Below, one piece after another: positions 44,505-53,085 of a stretch of 64,000 nt of DNA. A model generated the notes under the pieces. The model did no database searches. It worked only from the letters and a program-made list of their open reading frames with translations, and was not told the origin of the DNA. This DNA comes from Chlamydiales bacterium. Lineage in GTDB: Bacteria; Chlamydiota; Chlamydiia; Chlamydiales; Criblamydiaceae. Where the stretch lies: contig JACKPN010000003.1 of assembly GCA_024233575.1 (NCBI GenBank), positions 179,112 through 243,111 of the forward strand, read 5' to 3'. Both the position numbers and the translations under genes were made by a program. Each line of letters starts with the position of its first letter. Positions within the stretch are counted from its first letter, which is position 1.

Positions 44505-44672
44505 TTCGCATCATCAGCAGGTCTTCGGACTTAAGGGCGCATGTTTTGCCTACTCTTCACAGCTTCCCAGCATTGAATGCCAGTGCTTTATCGTGAATTT
44601 CGTTCCCTAATACCGCTACGGGGTAGTCTTGGACTTTCACCAAGTTCCCTTTTAAGGTTTTGATTGCATGAC
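44505..44672 (-). promoter_or_regulatory. Cobalamin (adenosylcobalamin) riboswitch
   Basis: Read on the minus strand, the leader of nrdA has the consensus blocks of the B12 aptamer in order: AAAAGGGAAC, then GGTGAAAGTCC, then GACTACCCCGTAGCGG, then GCACTGG...TGGGAAGC, and finally the B12 box AAGTCCGAAGACCTGCT (family form AGTCAGGAGACCTGCC). Spacing and order match the family. It precedes B12-independent nrdAB, so ligand binding would shut off this reductase. Boundaries are approximate. Confidence 0.92.
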
Positions 44673-45081
44673 AACCAGAAACCACTGATAATGAATATGA
44701 TCTGTTTTTCTCATCCCTTGTTCCTTATGAAGCGAAGAGACGAGAAGATGCTTTCATTCATAGCAAAACAGCTGATTTCATGAATATGTTTTTCATCTAC
44801 CTAAAAGAAAAATGCAAAATTTCTCTCTCTAATGTCTTTATTTCTTTTATCTAGCATGACGTCTTTTTAAGTGATTATAGATTAGATTCTTAAAAGAAAG
44901 GTGCTCACTATTTCTTGGTTACTTTTTTAACTTTATATCAAGAAAAACTTGCTAAAAGCGCACAAAATGCAAAATTTTTATTTGAAGATAAAATAAAGAT
45001 TATTTTAGGGTACGCCTAAGTAACAGGCAAGTATGCCTTTATGCTTTTTACCATTCATAGATCACGAAGAGAGAGGAACTT
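44673..45081. other. Promoter region between nrdA leader and the porin
   Basis: About 400 very AT-rich bases between divergent transcripts. It should contain both promoters; the upstream half lies before the riboswitch. I see no confident -35/-10 pair or repeat in it. Confidence 0.4.
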
Positions 45082-46131
45082 ATGGACTGGAAGAAACTGA
45101 TTGTGATTAGTGCGTTGCTGACAGCAACATCTGCACTGCAAGCAGGCAATTCCTGCAACTATGATAACAATTGCTGTTATCAACCTAGCTGCTGCGATTT
45201 TGGCGGCTTTACGATTTCTGGCGAATACCTATATTGGAACGCGAGAGTACCGCAGCTTGACTATGCTGTTAATTATGATGCTAACAACTCTGAATTTCCT
45301 TCCAACAGCGTGAAGCGTATCTGCCCTGAGTATGATAGCGGCTTCCGTATTGGACTTGAGAAAGAGTGTGACTGCTGGGTTTATGGCGCTAGCTATACCT
45401 GGTATCGCAATAGTCAGTTCAGAGATTATATCGATACAGCCGATGCTAACATTGCCGGAACACGTATCATTGATGACTTAACAGTAGTTAGTCAAGGCGA
45501 AGACATCGTTTACGCTTCTGCTGATTGGAAGCTTGATTACGATTATGTCAACTTGTACGTTGCTTATGACAGCTGCTACAGCGATTGCGTTGATGCAAGA
45601 CTGTTTGGTGGTTTCACCTTCGCATTCGTTGACCAGCGTCTGATCTCGCAGTATTCAGACAGCTCTGACCTAGACGGAACAGGTACTGATTGGGATAAGG
45701 TTACTGAAAAGATCAACATGGACTCCTATGGTCTTTCGTTTGGTATTGCACCAACATACCACTGGAATCAGTGCTTTGAGCTATTTGGTGTCTTCTCCTA
45801 CGATACCTTGCTGACAAGAACTGACCGTTACTTCTTGTATCAGACAACTGTAACTGGTGGATCAACCATCACCGATGCTGCTGATCTAAGAGCGGAAGAT
45901 TGCTGGAACCTAGTTGGCGTACTGAACCTATCAGTAGGCGTTACCTATATTTGGAATAACTGCTGGTGCGATCAAGATGTTGCGATCTCACTAGGTTATG
46001 AGTTCCACAACTGGTTCAACACTCTAGGCTACCTTGATCTGCAAGACGAGTCTGGCGAAATCACCTTCGACCGCTACCTTAATGGTCTCGGATTCGACGG
46101 TCTATTCGTCAAAGTCGCTGCATCATTCTAA
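45082..46131 (+). CDS. MOMP-like (Lpg1974-type) outer-membrane porin, copy 2
   Basis: A 349-residue beta-barrel protein with a signal peptide ending near LQAGN and a Cys-rich N-terminus (CNYDNNCCYQPSCCDFGG). Strands such as ISGEYLYWNARVPQLDYAV and SADWKLDYDYVNLYVAY parallel copy 1 at 36982-38052. The C-terminus ends in Ser-Phe, the outer-membrane assembly signal. GAGAGGAAC precedes the ATG and a good terminator follows, suggesting strong single-gene expression. Cysteines suggest disulfide cross-linking in the elementary-body envelope, by analogy with MOMP. Confidence 0.84.
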   Translation: MDWKKLIVISALLTATSALQAGNSCNYDNNCCYQPSCCDFGGFTISGEYLYWNARVPQLDYAVNYDANNSEFPSNSVKRICPEYDSGFRIGLEKECDCWVYGASYTWYRNSQFRDYIDTADANIAGTRIIDDLTVVSQGEDIVYASADWKLDYDYVNLYVAYDSCYSDCVDARLFGGFTFAFVDQRLISQYSDSSDLDGTGTDWDKVTEKINMDSYGLSFGIAPTYHWNQCFELFGVFSYDTLLTRTDRYFLYQTTVTGGSTITDAADLRAEDCWNLVGVLNLSVGVTYIWNNCWCDQDVAISLGYEFHNWFNTLGYLDLQDESGEITFDRYLNGLGFDGLFVKVAASF

Positions 46132-46155
46132 GGTAATCAATAGGTTGATGTTAAC

Positions 46156-46185
46156 AGGACACGCCGTTGGTGTGTCCTGTTTTTC
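46156..46185 (+). terminator. Rho-independent terminator of porin copy 2
   Basis: AGGACACGCC pairs with GGTGTGTCCT (one wobble) around GTT and is followed by GTTTTTC. It reaches the stop of the convergent gene. Confidence 0.88.
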
Positions 46186-46790
46186 TATTTATCTTTGGCA
46201 AGACCGTTAAGGAACTCTTCCATTGCTGCGCGTTGCTGTTCTAGCAGTTTTCTGAATGTAAATGTATAGATTTGTACAGTCTCTTCTTCACCTGTGTGGA
46301 TATAGATCATGTAGCTGAAGGGTAAATTTTGGATGTCGGCATCGATTTGCATATATTTAACAGGAAGACCGTTGACTTGACGCTCATCTTCTTCGTTAAC
46401 GACCACGTTATCTGCGACGCTTTCCAAGTGCTCGATCAAAACTTCTCGCATCGTATCTAAGGGGATGGCGATCTCTTCACTGATGAACATCGCATAGACG
46501 TCTTTGCCTTTCATTGAAAAGGAGATTTCGGCGTCTTCATTGAGTGATTGTGTAAGTTTCGTCCAAATTGTCGGATCATACCAAACGCCATAAGGAGTTT
46601 TTGCGCTTTTTGCAAATTTTTGCGCTGCCGGTTTTTTATCATGAATAGCGGCTTCGGCATATTTCCATGTGCCATCGTCATTAAGAATGGCGCGTTTGCC
46701 TTCTGTGGTAATTGCGGAAATAGGATCTGCAACAACGATGCGACTGACAGCGATTAAAGTTAAAAATAGAAAAATAGTCTTGTTAAACAT
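46185..46790 (-). CDS. Exported protein of unknown function
   Basis: A 201-residue protein starting MFNKTIFLFLTLIAVSRIVVAD, a signal peptide, preceded by GGAGG. The segment TTEGKRAILNDDGTWKYAE resembles the short repeat found in several periplasmic proteins. The rest has beta strands and ends in a charged helix. No enzyme motif is seen. A periplasmic role is inferred from the signal peptide. Confidence 0.65.
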   Translation of the reverse strand: MFNKTIFLFLTLIAVSRIVVADPISAITTEGKRAILNDDGTWKYAEAAIHDKKPAAQKFAKSAKTPYGVWYDPTIWTKLTQSLNEDAEISFSMKGKDVYAMFISEEIAIPLDTMREVLIEHLESVADNVVVNEEDERQVNGLPVKYMQIDADIQNLPFSYMIYIHTGEEETVQIYTFTFRKLLEQQRAAMEEFLNGLAKDK

Positions 46791-46878
46791 AAAAACCTCC
46801 AAAGATGAGAGGCATTATACAGGAGGAAATGTTTACAGTACAGTCGTATGGGAATTAGGGGTCGAAATAGGATTTTTT

Positions 46879-47520
46879 TTAATGGCGTTGGTTCATATGT
46901 TCTAAAATCCATTCGCGAACATCTTGCAACTCTTCTTTAGCGTCCATTTCATGGATTTTTGGATATTCACGGAATTCGATGTGAAAGCCTATGCTGCGCA
47001 GCTGTTCTACCTGTTGCCGCATGATATCGATGGAAAGATTGTAATCTTCAGTACCGTGAGTCACTAACCAACGTCCTTGTTTCACTATCTCGCGATTAGC
47101 TTGGTTCATCAGGCTGGCAAGGCCTTCGATCCTTCCGCTAATGGCGATATATCCAGCCAGCAGGTGTTTGTAGCGCGCGCCGAATTCAAAAGTGAGTGCA
47201 GCGCCTTGCGAGAAACCGAGCAGGAAGGTGCGTTCTGGGGGATAGCCTTCGCGGTCGCAGAGGGAGAGTGTTTCTTCTAGGATTGCGTACGCATCATGGC
47301 GGCTGTCGGAGCTGTCGTACCACATGTATGAAGAAAATGAGCGTATCGGCCCATTGAGATACAGGTAGTTCAGCTTTGGGATATTAAGCACCGCATCGAG
47401 GGTGTCAAAATCATGGCCGGAGCCACCGCTACCGTGCAGGGTGATCAGCAGCCAGTCGGAGTCGGCATCTTGCGCGGGGATCCAGACTCCCCCATTTTTT
47501 AATCTTGAAACGATAGCCAT
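46879..47520 (-). CDS. Phospholipase/carboxylesterase-family hydrolase
   Basis: A 213-residue alpha/beta hydrolase of the acyl-protein-thioesterase/YpfH group. LLITLHGSGGSGHDF has the oxyanion-hole loop, LLGFSQGAALTFEF the nucleophile Ser104, THGTED the acid residue, and PKIHEMD the catalytic His. No signal peptide, so cytosolic. The usual substrates are short acyl esters or thioesters; the actual one is unknown. Confidence 0.85.
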   Translation of the reverse strand: MAIVSRLKNGGVWIPAQDADSDWLLITLHGSGGSGHDFDTLDAVLNIPKLNYLYLNGPIRSFSSYMWYDSSDSRHDAYAILEETLSLCDREGYPPERTFLLGFSQGAALTFEFGARYKHLLAGYIAISGRIEGLASLMNQANREIVKQGRWLVTHGTEDYNLSIDIMRQQVEQLRSIGFHIEFREYPKIHEMDAKEELQDVREWILEHMNQRH

Positions 47521-47575
47521 GGTAAATGCTGCAATTATAGCGAAGAACGGATTATAGAGCCATCTTCGCTAATAT

Positions 47576-47803
47576 TTATCCTTGCAGCGTTTTTAAATGC
47601 TCATGGTTCTCTTCGATCACTTTGTTGCTTTCTTCGATCACTGCGCTATTTTCGCGGATCACTACTGTGCTGCGCTCGACTGCTGCGCGATTGCGGTTGA
47701 TCGATGCTGTGCTTTTATTGATCAAGCAAGTCATCTGGTCGAGAGTTGCACAACCCGTCAAAATAAGCGACAGCAAGGGAAGCAATAATAACCGTATCAT
47801 CAT
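47576..47803 (-). CDS. Small coiled-coil lipoprotein, copy A
   Basis: A 75-residue protein with a signal peptide and lipobox LILTGC, then one helix with regular Asn/Ser/Val/Ile repeats (STASINRNRAAVERSTVVIR). The design recalls Braun-type lipoproteins. AGGAGG precedes the ATG. A paralogue lies 10 bases upstream on the same strand, so they form an operon. Confidence 0.75.
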   Translation of the reverse strand: MMIRLLLLPLLSLILTGCATLDQMTCLINKSTASINRNRAAVERSTVVIRENSAVIEESNKVIEENHEHLKTLQG

Positions 47804-47812
47804 CGTTGCCTC

Positions 47813-48043
47813 CTACATTGAGCCGTTAGTTGCACTGAGTGTTTCGTTGATCGCTTGTATCTGTTTGCGGTTTTCATCGATATTGCGGTTTGCCTCTTCA
47901 ATGGCGCGGATATTTTCGCAGATAGCACGCGTGCTCATTTCCACTGCACGTTGGTTGCATTCCATAGCACGCATTGTTTGCGAAACGCCGCATCCCGAAA
48001 GAAGCAATCCAGCCAGGGGCAGCAGCATGATGCTTTTTTTCAT
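47813..48043 (-). CDS. Small coiled-coil lipoprotein, copy B
   Basis: A 76-residue protein starting MKKSIMLLPLAGLLLSGCG (lipobox LLSGC), followed by a helical segment with repeated Arg-Ala/Glu-Asn units (AICENIRAIEEANRNIDENR). It resembles the adjacent copy A in length and layout. AGGAGG precedes the ATG. Outer-membrane location and a structural role are inferred. Confidence 0.75.
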   Translation of the reverse strand: MKKSIMLLPLAGLLLSGCGVSQTMRAMECNQRAVEMSTRAICENIRAIEEANRNIDENRKQIQAINETLSATNGSM

Positions 48044-48152
48044 AATAACCTCCTGATGGGTTAATCAAGATTAATACCCAACGGAGCTTTGATTTCAATG
48101 ATTTATTTGATAAAAGGGAAGCCCGGCAGTGGACCTCCCTTTACAGAAATAC

Positions 48153-48671
48153 TTAATTGGTAGGAATGATCACTTCGTCGATGACATGAACAACGCCATT
48201 GTTGGCGTTCATGTCAGGCGCGATGACGTTCGAGCCGTTGTATGTCACACCATTGTCTGTAGCGCGGATCTCAACGACTTCGCCGGAAGCCGATTCCGCA
48301 TTCATATCCTTAATGTTTTCACTGGTGATCAACCCAGGGATCACATGGGTAAGGAGAATTTTTTTCAGTTTTTCTTTGTTTTGAGGCTTCATCAAATTTC
48401 TAAGACGCTGTTTTCCTAAAGCAGCAAACGCCTCATTTGTTGGAGCGAATACCGTGTAGGGACCGTGTCCTTGAAGCAGCACGAGAAGATCGGCAGCTTT
48501 TAGTGCTTCTACAAGAGTTGAGAGGTTAGGGTCATCAATAACGAGTGTGGGAATATCTGGCTGAGTAGTGAGCTGTGTTTTTTTGTAATTATCCAAAGCA
48601 ACGGCGTTGTTGCTGAGGAACAGAGCTGCAGCAAGCAGCATCATCAAGGCAGAGAGCTTGAATCCTTTCAT
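48153..48671 (-). CDS. Secreted fasciclin (FAS1) domain protein
   Basis: A 172-residue protein: signal peptide (MKGFKLSALMMLLAAALFLS) and one FAS1 domain with the H1 block YTVFAPTNEAFAAL and the H2 block NNGVVHVIDEVIIP. FAS1 domains mediate adhesion or protein contacts. GGAGA precedes the ATG at 48671. A surface or periplasmic adhesion role is inference. Confidence 0.88.
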   Translation of the reverse strand: MKGFKLSALMMLLAAALFLSNNAVALDNYKKTQLTTQPDIPTLVIDDPNLSTLVEALKAADLLVLLQGHGPYTVFAPTNEAFAALGKQRLRNLMKPQNKEKLKKILLTHVIPGLITSENIKDMNAESASGEVVEIRATDNGVTYNGSNVIAPDMNANNGVVHVIDEVIIPTN

Positions 48672-48862
48672 AACGTCTCCTATTTTATTGAAGGGCTGTT
48701 TCCTCATCATAGACATTTTCGTTTTTTTTCCATGGAAAATTTATCAAATCTTTAAACGTTGGTTGTTAGTGTGATAGAAGCGTGTTTCGAATGTTAAATT
48801 TGATAACAAATCAAATCGTCGGTTAAAAGGAAGGAACCGGCTTCAATTTATCGGAGAGATTC

Positions 48863-50827
48863 ATGGACAAGGCAAAATTCTTTTTTCTATTTTTTATATT
48901 TGTTGCAGCTTCCGTTTTTGCATTCGATGACTCGCGAAAAGAGGCCTCGCAGACTACCTTGGACGCTAATGCCAAGCTGTATCAGTTACTCCCTTTTAAT
49001 AATAAACAGTCTTTTGACGATGCCCAACGCAATAAGGTTGCAGCGCTATCGGATCGGATGATTACCACGCAGAATGGTTTACCTGTCTGGAATCCAAAGG
49101 CTTATGGTTTCATTAAGTTGGATGCCGATGCTCCCGATACTGTCAATCCCAGCTTATGGCGCCAGTCGCAGCTGGTCAATATATCAGGCCTTTTTAAGGT
49201 CGTCGACCGCATCTATCAAGTACGCAACTATGATCTTTCAAATATGACGATCATTGAAGGCGATACTGGCATCATCATTGTCGACCCCTTAATTTCTATA
49301 GAAACGGCGAAAGCTGCGCTAGATTTATACTATGAGCATCGTCCTCAGAAGCCGGTGATTGCAGTCATTCATTCTCATAGCCACGTCGACCACTACGGCG
49401 GTGTTCGCGGCGTTGCCGGTGAAAAGGATGTCCAGGATGGTAAGATCAAGATTATTGCTCCCGAAGGTTTCCTTGCTGCTGCCGTTGCTGAGAATGTGCT
49501 TGCCGGCAATGCAATGAGCAGGCGTGCGACGTACATGTATGGCAACTTGTTGCCTGCCGACCCCAAAGGACAGGTTGGTGCGGGGCTGGGAATGACGACA
49601 TCGTCCGGTACGGTGACAATCTATCCTCCGACTGATGTCATCACTAAAACAGGGCAGACCATGAAGCTCGATGGGCTGACCTTTGAGTTTTTGCTTGCAC
49701 CCGATACCGAAGCGCCGGCAGAGATGCATTGGTATATTCCTGAACTGAAGGCGCTTACAACCGCGGAGAATGCGTGTCATACCTTGCATAATACCTATTC
49801 TTTGCGTGGTACGAAGATTCGTAATCCTCTGGCCTGGTCGACATACTTGAATGACACCCTTGTCAAGTGGGGCAATGATGCTGAAGTTCTTTACGGCATG
49901 CACCATTGGCCGGTGTGGGGTAAAGAGCAAGTGCAGGGGCATCTTAGTAAGCAGCGCGACATGTACAGGTTCATTAACGACCAGACGCTTCGTTTGGCGA
50001 ACCAGGGATATACGATGGTGGAGATTGCCGAGATGCTCCAGCTGCCGGAAAATCTGGCAACCTATTGGTCTGACCGCGGTTACTATGGTACGATGAACCA
50101 TGATGTCAAGGCGACCTATGTCTTTTATTTGGGATGGTTTGATGGCAATCCAGCCTCTTTGCACCCTCATCCTCCTGTCGAAGCTAGCAAACGTTATGTC
50201 GAATATATGGGTGGCGCCGATGCCATCTTGAAGAAAGCGCAGCAGGCATATGACGCCGGCGATTACCGATGGGTTGCCGAAGTTGTTAACCATGTTGTTT
50301 TTGCCGATCCCAAAAATATGCAGGCGCGTTTTCTGCAGGCTGATGCCTTGGAGCAGATGGGCTATCAGGCAGAGTCAGGTCCATGGCGAAATTTCTACCT
50401 CAGCGGTGCCCAGGAGCTTCGCTATGGTGTTAAAGATTTGCCGGCGCCATTGACCGCCAGCCCTGATACGATCAAAGCGATGACGCTTGATCTGTTCTTC
50501 AATTATTTGGGAATGCGTCTTAACGGTCCTGAGGCTGCCGACAAGAAAGTGGCGTTGAATCTTGTCTTTCCCGATGTCGATCAGGTGTTCTTTCTGCAGA
50601 TGGAAAATGGTGTATTGAATCATACAGCCAATCTGCAAAAGGATGATGCTGATGCCACCATCACCATAGATCGTTCTACATTCAATGAAATTGCTTTGAA
50701 GGAGATCTCGATCAAAGATGCCATTAAGGATGGAAAGGTAAAGATCTCCGGCGATCAAGGTCAGCTTCAGGTGTTGGTAGAAAATCTAGATAGTTTTGAT
50801 TTTTGGTTTAACATAGTTACCCCTTAG
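48863..50827 (+). CDS. Exported alkylsulfatase (SdsA1/BDS1-type)
   Basis: A 654-residue metallo-beta-lactamase-fold sulfatase that hydrolyses primary alkyl sulfates. A signal peptide (KFFFLFFIFVAASVFAF) leads; the zinc motif HSHSHVDHYGG is at residues 170-180, and ALTTAENACHTLHN and MHHWPVWG are further family motifs. A dimerisation domain and a C-terminal SCP2-like domain (residues about 530-654) complete the type III sulfatase architecture. The next gene starts nine bases after its stop. The natural substrate in an intracellular bacterium is unclear; a sulfated host lipid is one possibility. Confidence 0.9.
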   Translation: MDKAKFFFLFFIFVAASVFAFDDSRKEASQTTLDANAKLYQLLPFNNKQSFDDAQRNKVAALSDRMITTQNGLPVWNPKAYGFIKLDADAPDTVNPSLWRQSQLVNISGLFKVVDRIYQVRNYDLSNMTIIEGDTGIIIVDPLISIETAKAALDLYYEHRPQKPVIAVIHSHSHVDHYGGVRGVAGEKDVQDGKIKIIAPEGFLAAAVAENVLAGNAMSRRATYMYGNLLPADPKGQVGAGLGMTTSSGTVTIYPPTDVITKTGQTMKLDGLTFEFLLAPDTEAPAEMHWYIPELKALTTAENACHTLHNTYSLRGTKIRNPLAWSTYLNDTLVKWGNDAEVLYGMHHWPVWGKEQVQGHLSKQRDMYRFINDQTLRLANQGYTMVEIAEMLQLPENLATYWSDRGYYGTMNHDVKATYVFYLGWFDGNPASLHPHPPVEASKRYVEYMGGADAILKKAQQAYDAGDYRWVAEVVNHVVFADPKNMQARFLQADALEQMGYQAESGPWRNFYLSGAQELRYGVKDLPAPLTASPDTIKAMTLDLFFNYLGMRLNGPEAADKKVALNLVFPDVDQVFFLQMENGVLNHTANLQKDDADATITIDRSTFNEIALKEISIKDAIKDGKVKISGDQGQLQVLVENLDSFDFWFNIVTP

Positions 50828-50836
50828 GAGAATCTC

Positions 50837-51259
50837 ATGAATTTTGAGGGTTTTGTATTGTTGCCGTTGCCGGATCCTGATCAGACGATCATTGATGAGC
50901 GCAATCAGGAGATTTTCGAGATCAATAGAGATCTTGAAGGTGCTGATGAGATGTTTCAGATCTTTGCCCGTCTGATAGGTGATCAGGGCGATGAACTTAG
51001 AGAAGCTGAGGAAAATACCGACGTTGCTCGCAATGCTTATTATTCAGCAAACCAAGAGCTTGTCGTGGCCGGCGGCTATCGTCGTGAAAAAGATGCTACG
51101 GTGATAGGAATCGGTACAGGTTCGGCTCTTGGCGCTCTTTTCGGTGCCGTCACTTTTTTTGTTTTTCCTGCGGGTGTAGCTTCGTTATGGTTTTTTGGAA
51201 TGACCGGAGCTGGAGCCGCTGCAGGTGGTGTTGCGGGCAGAGAGATCGGCAAGCGATAA
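50837..51259 (+). CDS. Syntaxin-like (Qa) SNARE-motif membrane protein
   Basis: A 140-residue protein. Residues about 18-82 align without gaps to the SNARE motif and juxtamembrane linker of syntaxin-7-like Qa-SNAREs as I remember them: IIDERNQEIFEIN, EMFQIFARLIGDQGDEL and ANQEL match IHERESSIRQLE, EIFKDLGMMIHEQGDVI and ANQQL, with about a third of positions identical. Gln50 falls at the zero layer, and I26, I29, L33, F40, F43, I47 and then L54, A57, T61, A64, Y68, A71, L75, A78 fall on the heptad layers. Residues 88-134 form a Gly-rich paired hydrophobic segment, like a bilobed Inc domain. AGGAG precedes the ATG. Role as a host membrane-fusion mimic in the inclusion membrane is inference. Confidence 0.8.
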   Translation: MNFEGFVLLPLPDPDQTIIDERNQEIFEINRDLEGADEMFQIFARLIGDQGDELREAEENTDVARNAYYSANQELVVAGGYRREKDATVIGIGTGSALGALFGAVTFFVFPAGVASLWFFGMTGAGAAAGGVAGREIGKR

Positions 51260-51275
51260 AGGATACAGCAAGTTT

Positions 51276-52703
51276 ATGAAAATTCTTCTCACCGGCGCTA
51301 ACGGTTATATTGGGTCTCGGCTGCTTCCTGTGCTTGTGGAAAAGGGACATCATGTGGTTGCCTGTGTTCGCAGTGAGATGCGCTTTCGCGTCCCTGAATT
51401 CGTTCGCGATCAGGTGACAGTCATTGAAGCTGACTTTTTGAAGCCCGAGACCCTTAATAACATTCCTGATGACATCGATGCGGCGTACTATCTTCTTCAT
51501 TCGATGGCTCAATCCAAAGAAGGATTCGAGGATCTTGAGCAGCGCTGTGCGCGTCATTTTGTTGAAGCGATGAAGAAGACCACGGTCAAGCAGATCATTT
51601 ATTTGAGTGGCTTGATTCCCGAGGGAAAACTATCGAAGCATTTACGTTCGCGCTTCGACGTCGAGAAGATCATTGCAGATAGCGGCATTGCCTATACCGT
51701 ATTGCGTGCAGGGATTATTATCGGTTCAGGGAGCGCTTCATTCGAGATCATCCGCGACCTTGTGGAGAAACTGCCCGTCATGGTTGCGCCCCGCTGGGTG
51801 ACGAACCGCTGTCAGCCGATCGCTATCTACGATATCCTTCAATATCTTGCCGGCGTTATTGGCAATGATGCGTGTCTGAATGAGATTTTCGATGTAGGAG
51901 GTCCCGAGAAGCTAACTTATGAAGAGATGCTTTACACCTATGCTGAAGAACGTGGACTGCGTCGGTATATCATCAATGTCCCAGTACTGACGCCGAGACT
52001 TTCTTCCTATTGGCTCTATTTTGTGACGTCAACAAATTTCAGCCTTGCCCGCTCTCTCGTTGAAAGTCTCCGCAATGAAGCTGTTTGTAGAGATGACCGC
52101 ATCAGCAAATCGGTTCCAATACGGTGCATGACCTATCGCGAGGCGCTTCGCAAGACATTTGACAAGGTCAACCAAAATGCTGTTGTTTCTAGTTGGAAAG
52201 ATGCCTTGTCTCAGGGAATGCTTCAGTCGCCGATCAGCGACTTTATTGAGGTGCCTACTCACGGTTGTCTTACTGACGTTAAAGCTGTATCTTTTGATTG
52301 CGATCGTGAGCAAGTTATCGAAAAAATTTGGTCGATTGGAGGGGATCACGGATGGTATTTCATGGACTGGGCATGGACTTTGCGCGGTTTTATCGACAAA
52401 GTTGTTGGCGGTGTTGGCGTTCGCCGCGGTCGGCGCGACCCGAGAGTTCTTGCTGCCGGTGATGTATTGGATTTCTGGCGTGTCATTGTAGCTGATAGGC
52501 CTGCGGGGCATTTATTACTTTATGCTGAAATGCGTTTGCCTGGAGAGGCATGGCTGGAATTTCGTGTTGAGGAAAAGCGCATGGTACAGAAGGCTACCTT
52601 CAGGCCGCGTGGTCTGTTGGGAAGGTTATACTGGTATGGGCTCCTTCCTTTTCATCACCTCATTTTTGCGGGAATGGCTAGGGCTCTCGTTACTGCCAAG
52701 TAG
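51276..52703 (+). CDS. NAD(P)-binding epimerase-like / DUF2867 protein
   Basis: A 475-residue protein. MKILLTGANGYIGSRLL is the Rossmann start of an atypical short-chain dehydrogenase (YbjT-like), with IIYLSGLIPEG and later blocks of the same domain to about residue 290. The C-terminal part with DHGWYFMDWAWTLRGFIDKV and MRLPGEAWLEFRV is DUF2867. The fusion is known in bacteria, substrate unknown. The ATG at 51276 starts the Rossmann motif and lies 16 bases after the SNARE-like gene. Confidence 0.85.
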   Translation: MKILLTGANGYIGSRLLPVLVEKGHHVVACVRSEMRFRVPEFVRDQVTVIEADFLKPETLNNIPDDIDAAYYLLHSMAQSKEGFEDLEQRCARHFVEAMKKTTVKQIIYLSGLIPEGKLSKHLRSRFDVEKIIADSGIAYTVLRAGIIIGSGSASFEIIRDLVEKLPVMVAPRWVTNRCQPIAIYDILQYLAGVIGNDACLNEIFDVGGPEKLTYEEMLYTYAEERGLRRYIINVPVLTPRLSSYWLYFVTSTNFSLARSLVESLRNEAVCRDDRISKSVPIRCMTYREALRKTFDKVNQNAVVSSWKDALSQGMLQSPISDFIEVPTHGCLTDVKAVSFDCDREQVIEKIWSIGGDHGWYFMDWAWTLRGFIDKVVGGVGVRRGRRDPRVLAAGDVLDFWRVIVADRPAGHLLLYAEMRLPGEAWLEFRVEEKRMVQKATFRPRGLLGRLYWYGLLPFHHLIFAGMARALVTAK

Positions 52704-52982
52704 CGGGGGCACTGTTTTTCGTGACTTTTTGTATCGATAACACAAGCAGAACCCCATTGTTAGATAGAGAAGCATGGACGCGATGAAAATTCCGGTAACG
52801 ATGTGATGGTAGAGTGGGCTGCTGCTTTTGAATACATGAGCATCAAGAGAAGAATCTTCTCTTTCTAAAGCTTCAAAGCTGTCAAATATCAAAGAGCGGG
52901 GAATTTCTTCATTCAGATAGAGTTCATTTTCAAAATATTCAGTTACAATTGTGGGGAGTGAGGATACGAATGCGATAATCAT
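52626..52982 (-). CDS. Possible single-pass membrane protein
   Basis: A 118-residue frame with a hydrophobic helix near residues 62-82 (IVTGIFIASMLLYLTMGFCL) followed by a basic segment YRYKKSRK, as in an inside-anchored protein; the first residues are also hydrophobic. Its last 26 codons overlap the end of the convergent DUF2867 gene. The ribosome binding site is weak, so it may not be translated. Confidence 0.45.
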   Translation of the reverse strand: MIIAFVSSLPTIVTEYFENELYLNEEIPRSLIFDSFEALEREDSSLDAHVFKSSSPLYHHIVTGIFIASMLLYLTMGFCLCYRYKKSRKTVPPLLGSNESPSHSRKNEVMKRKEPIPV

Positions 52983-53085
52983 CAGACTTTTCCAATTTTT
53001 TGAGATTCTTAACAGATCTGTTTTTTTTTGTGCAAAAAAATCACTATGCTTACTATGGTAGTTGTTTAATTTTAAGCCGTTGTAA

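Noticed and set aside
52029..52511. A 160-codon minus-strand frame inside the DUF2867 gene
   Set aside because: It is antisense to a conserved domain and its translation has shadow composition.
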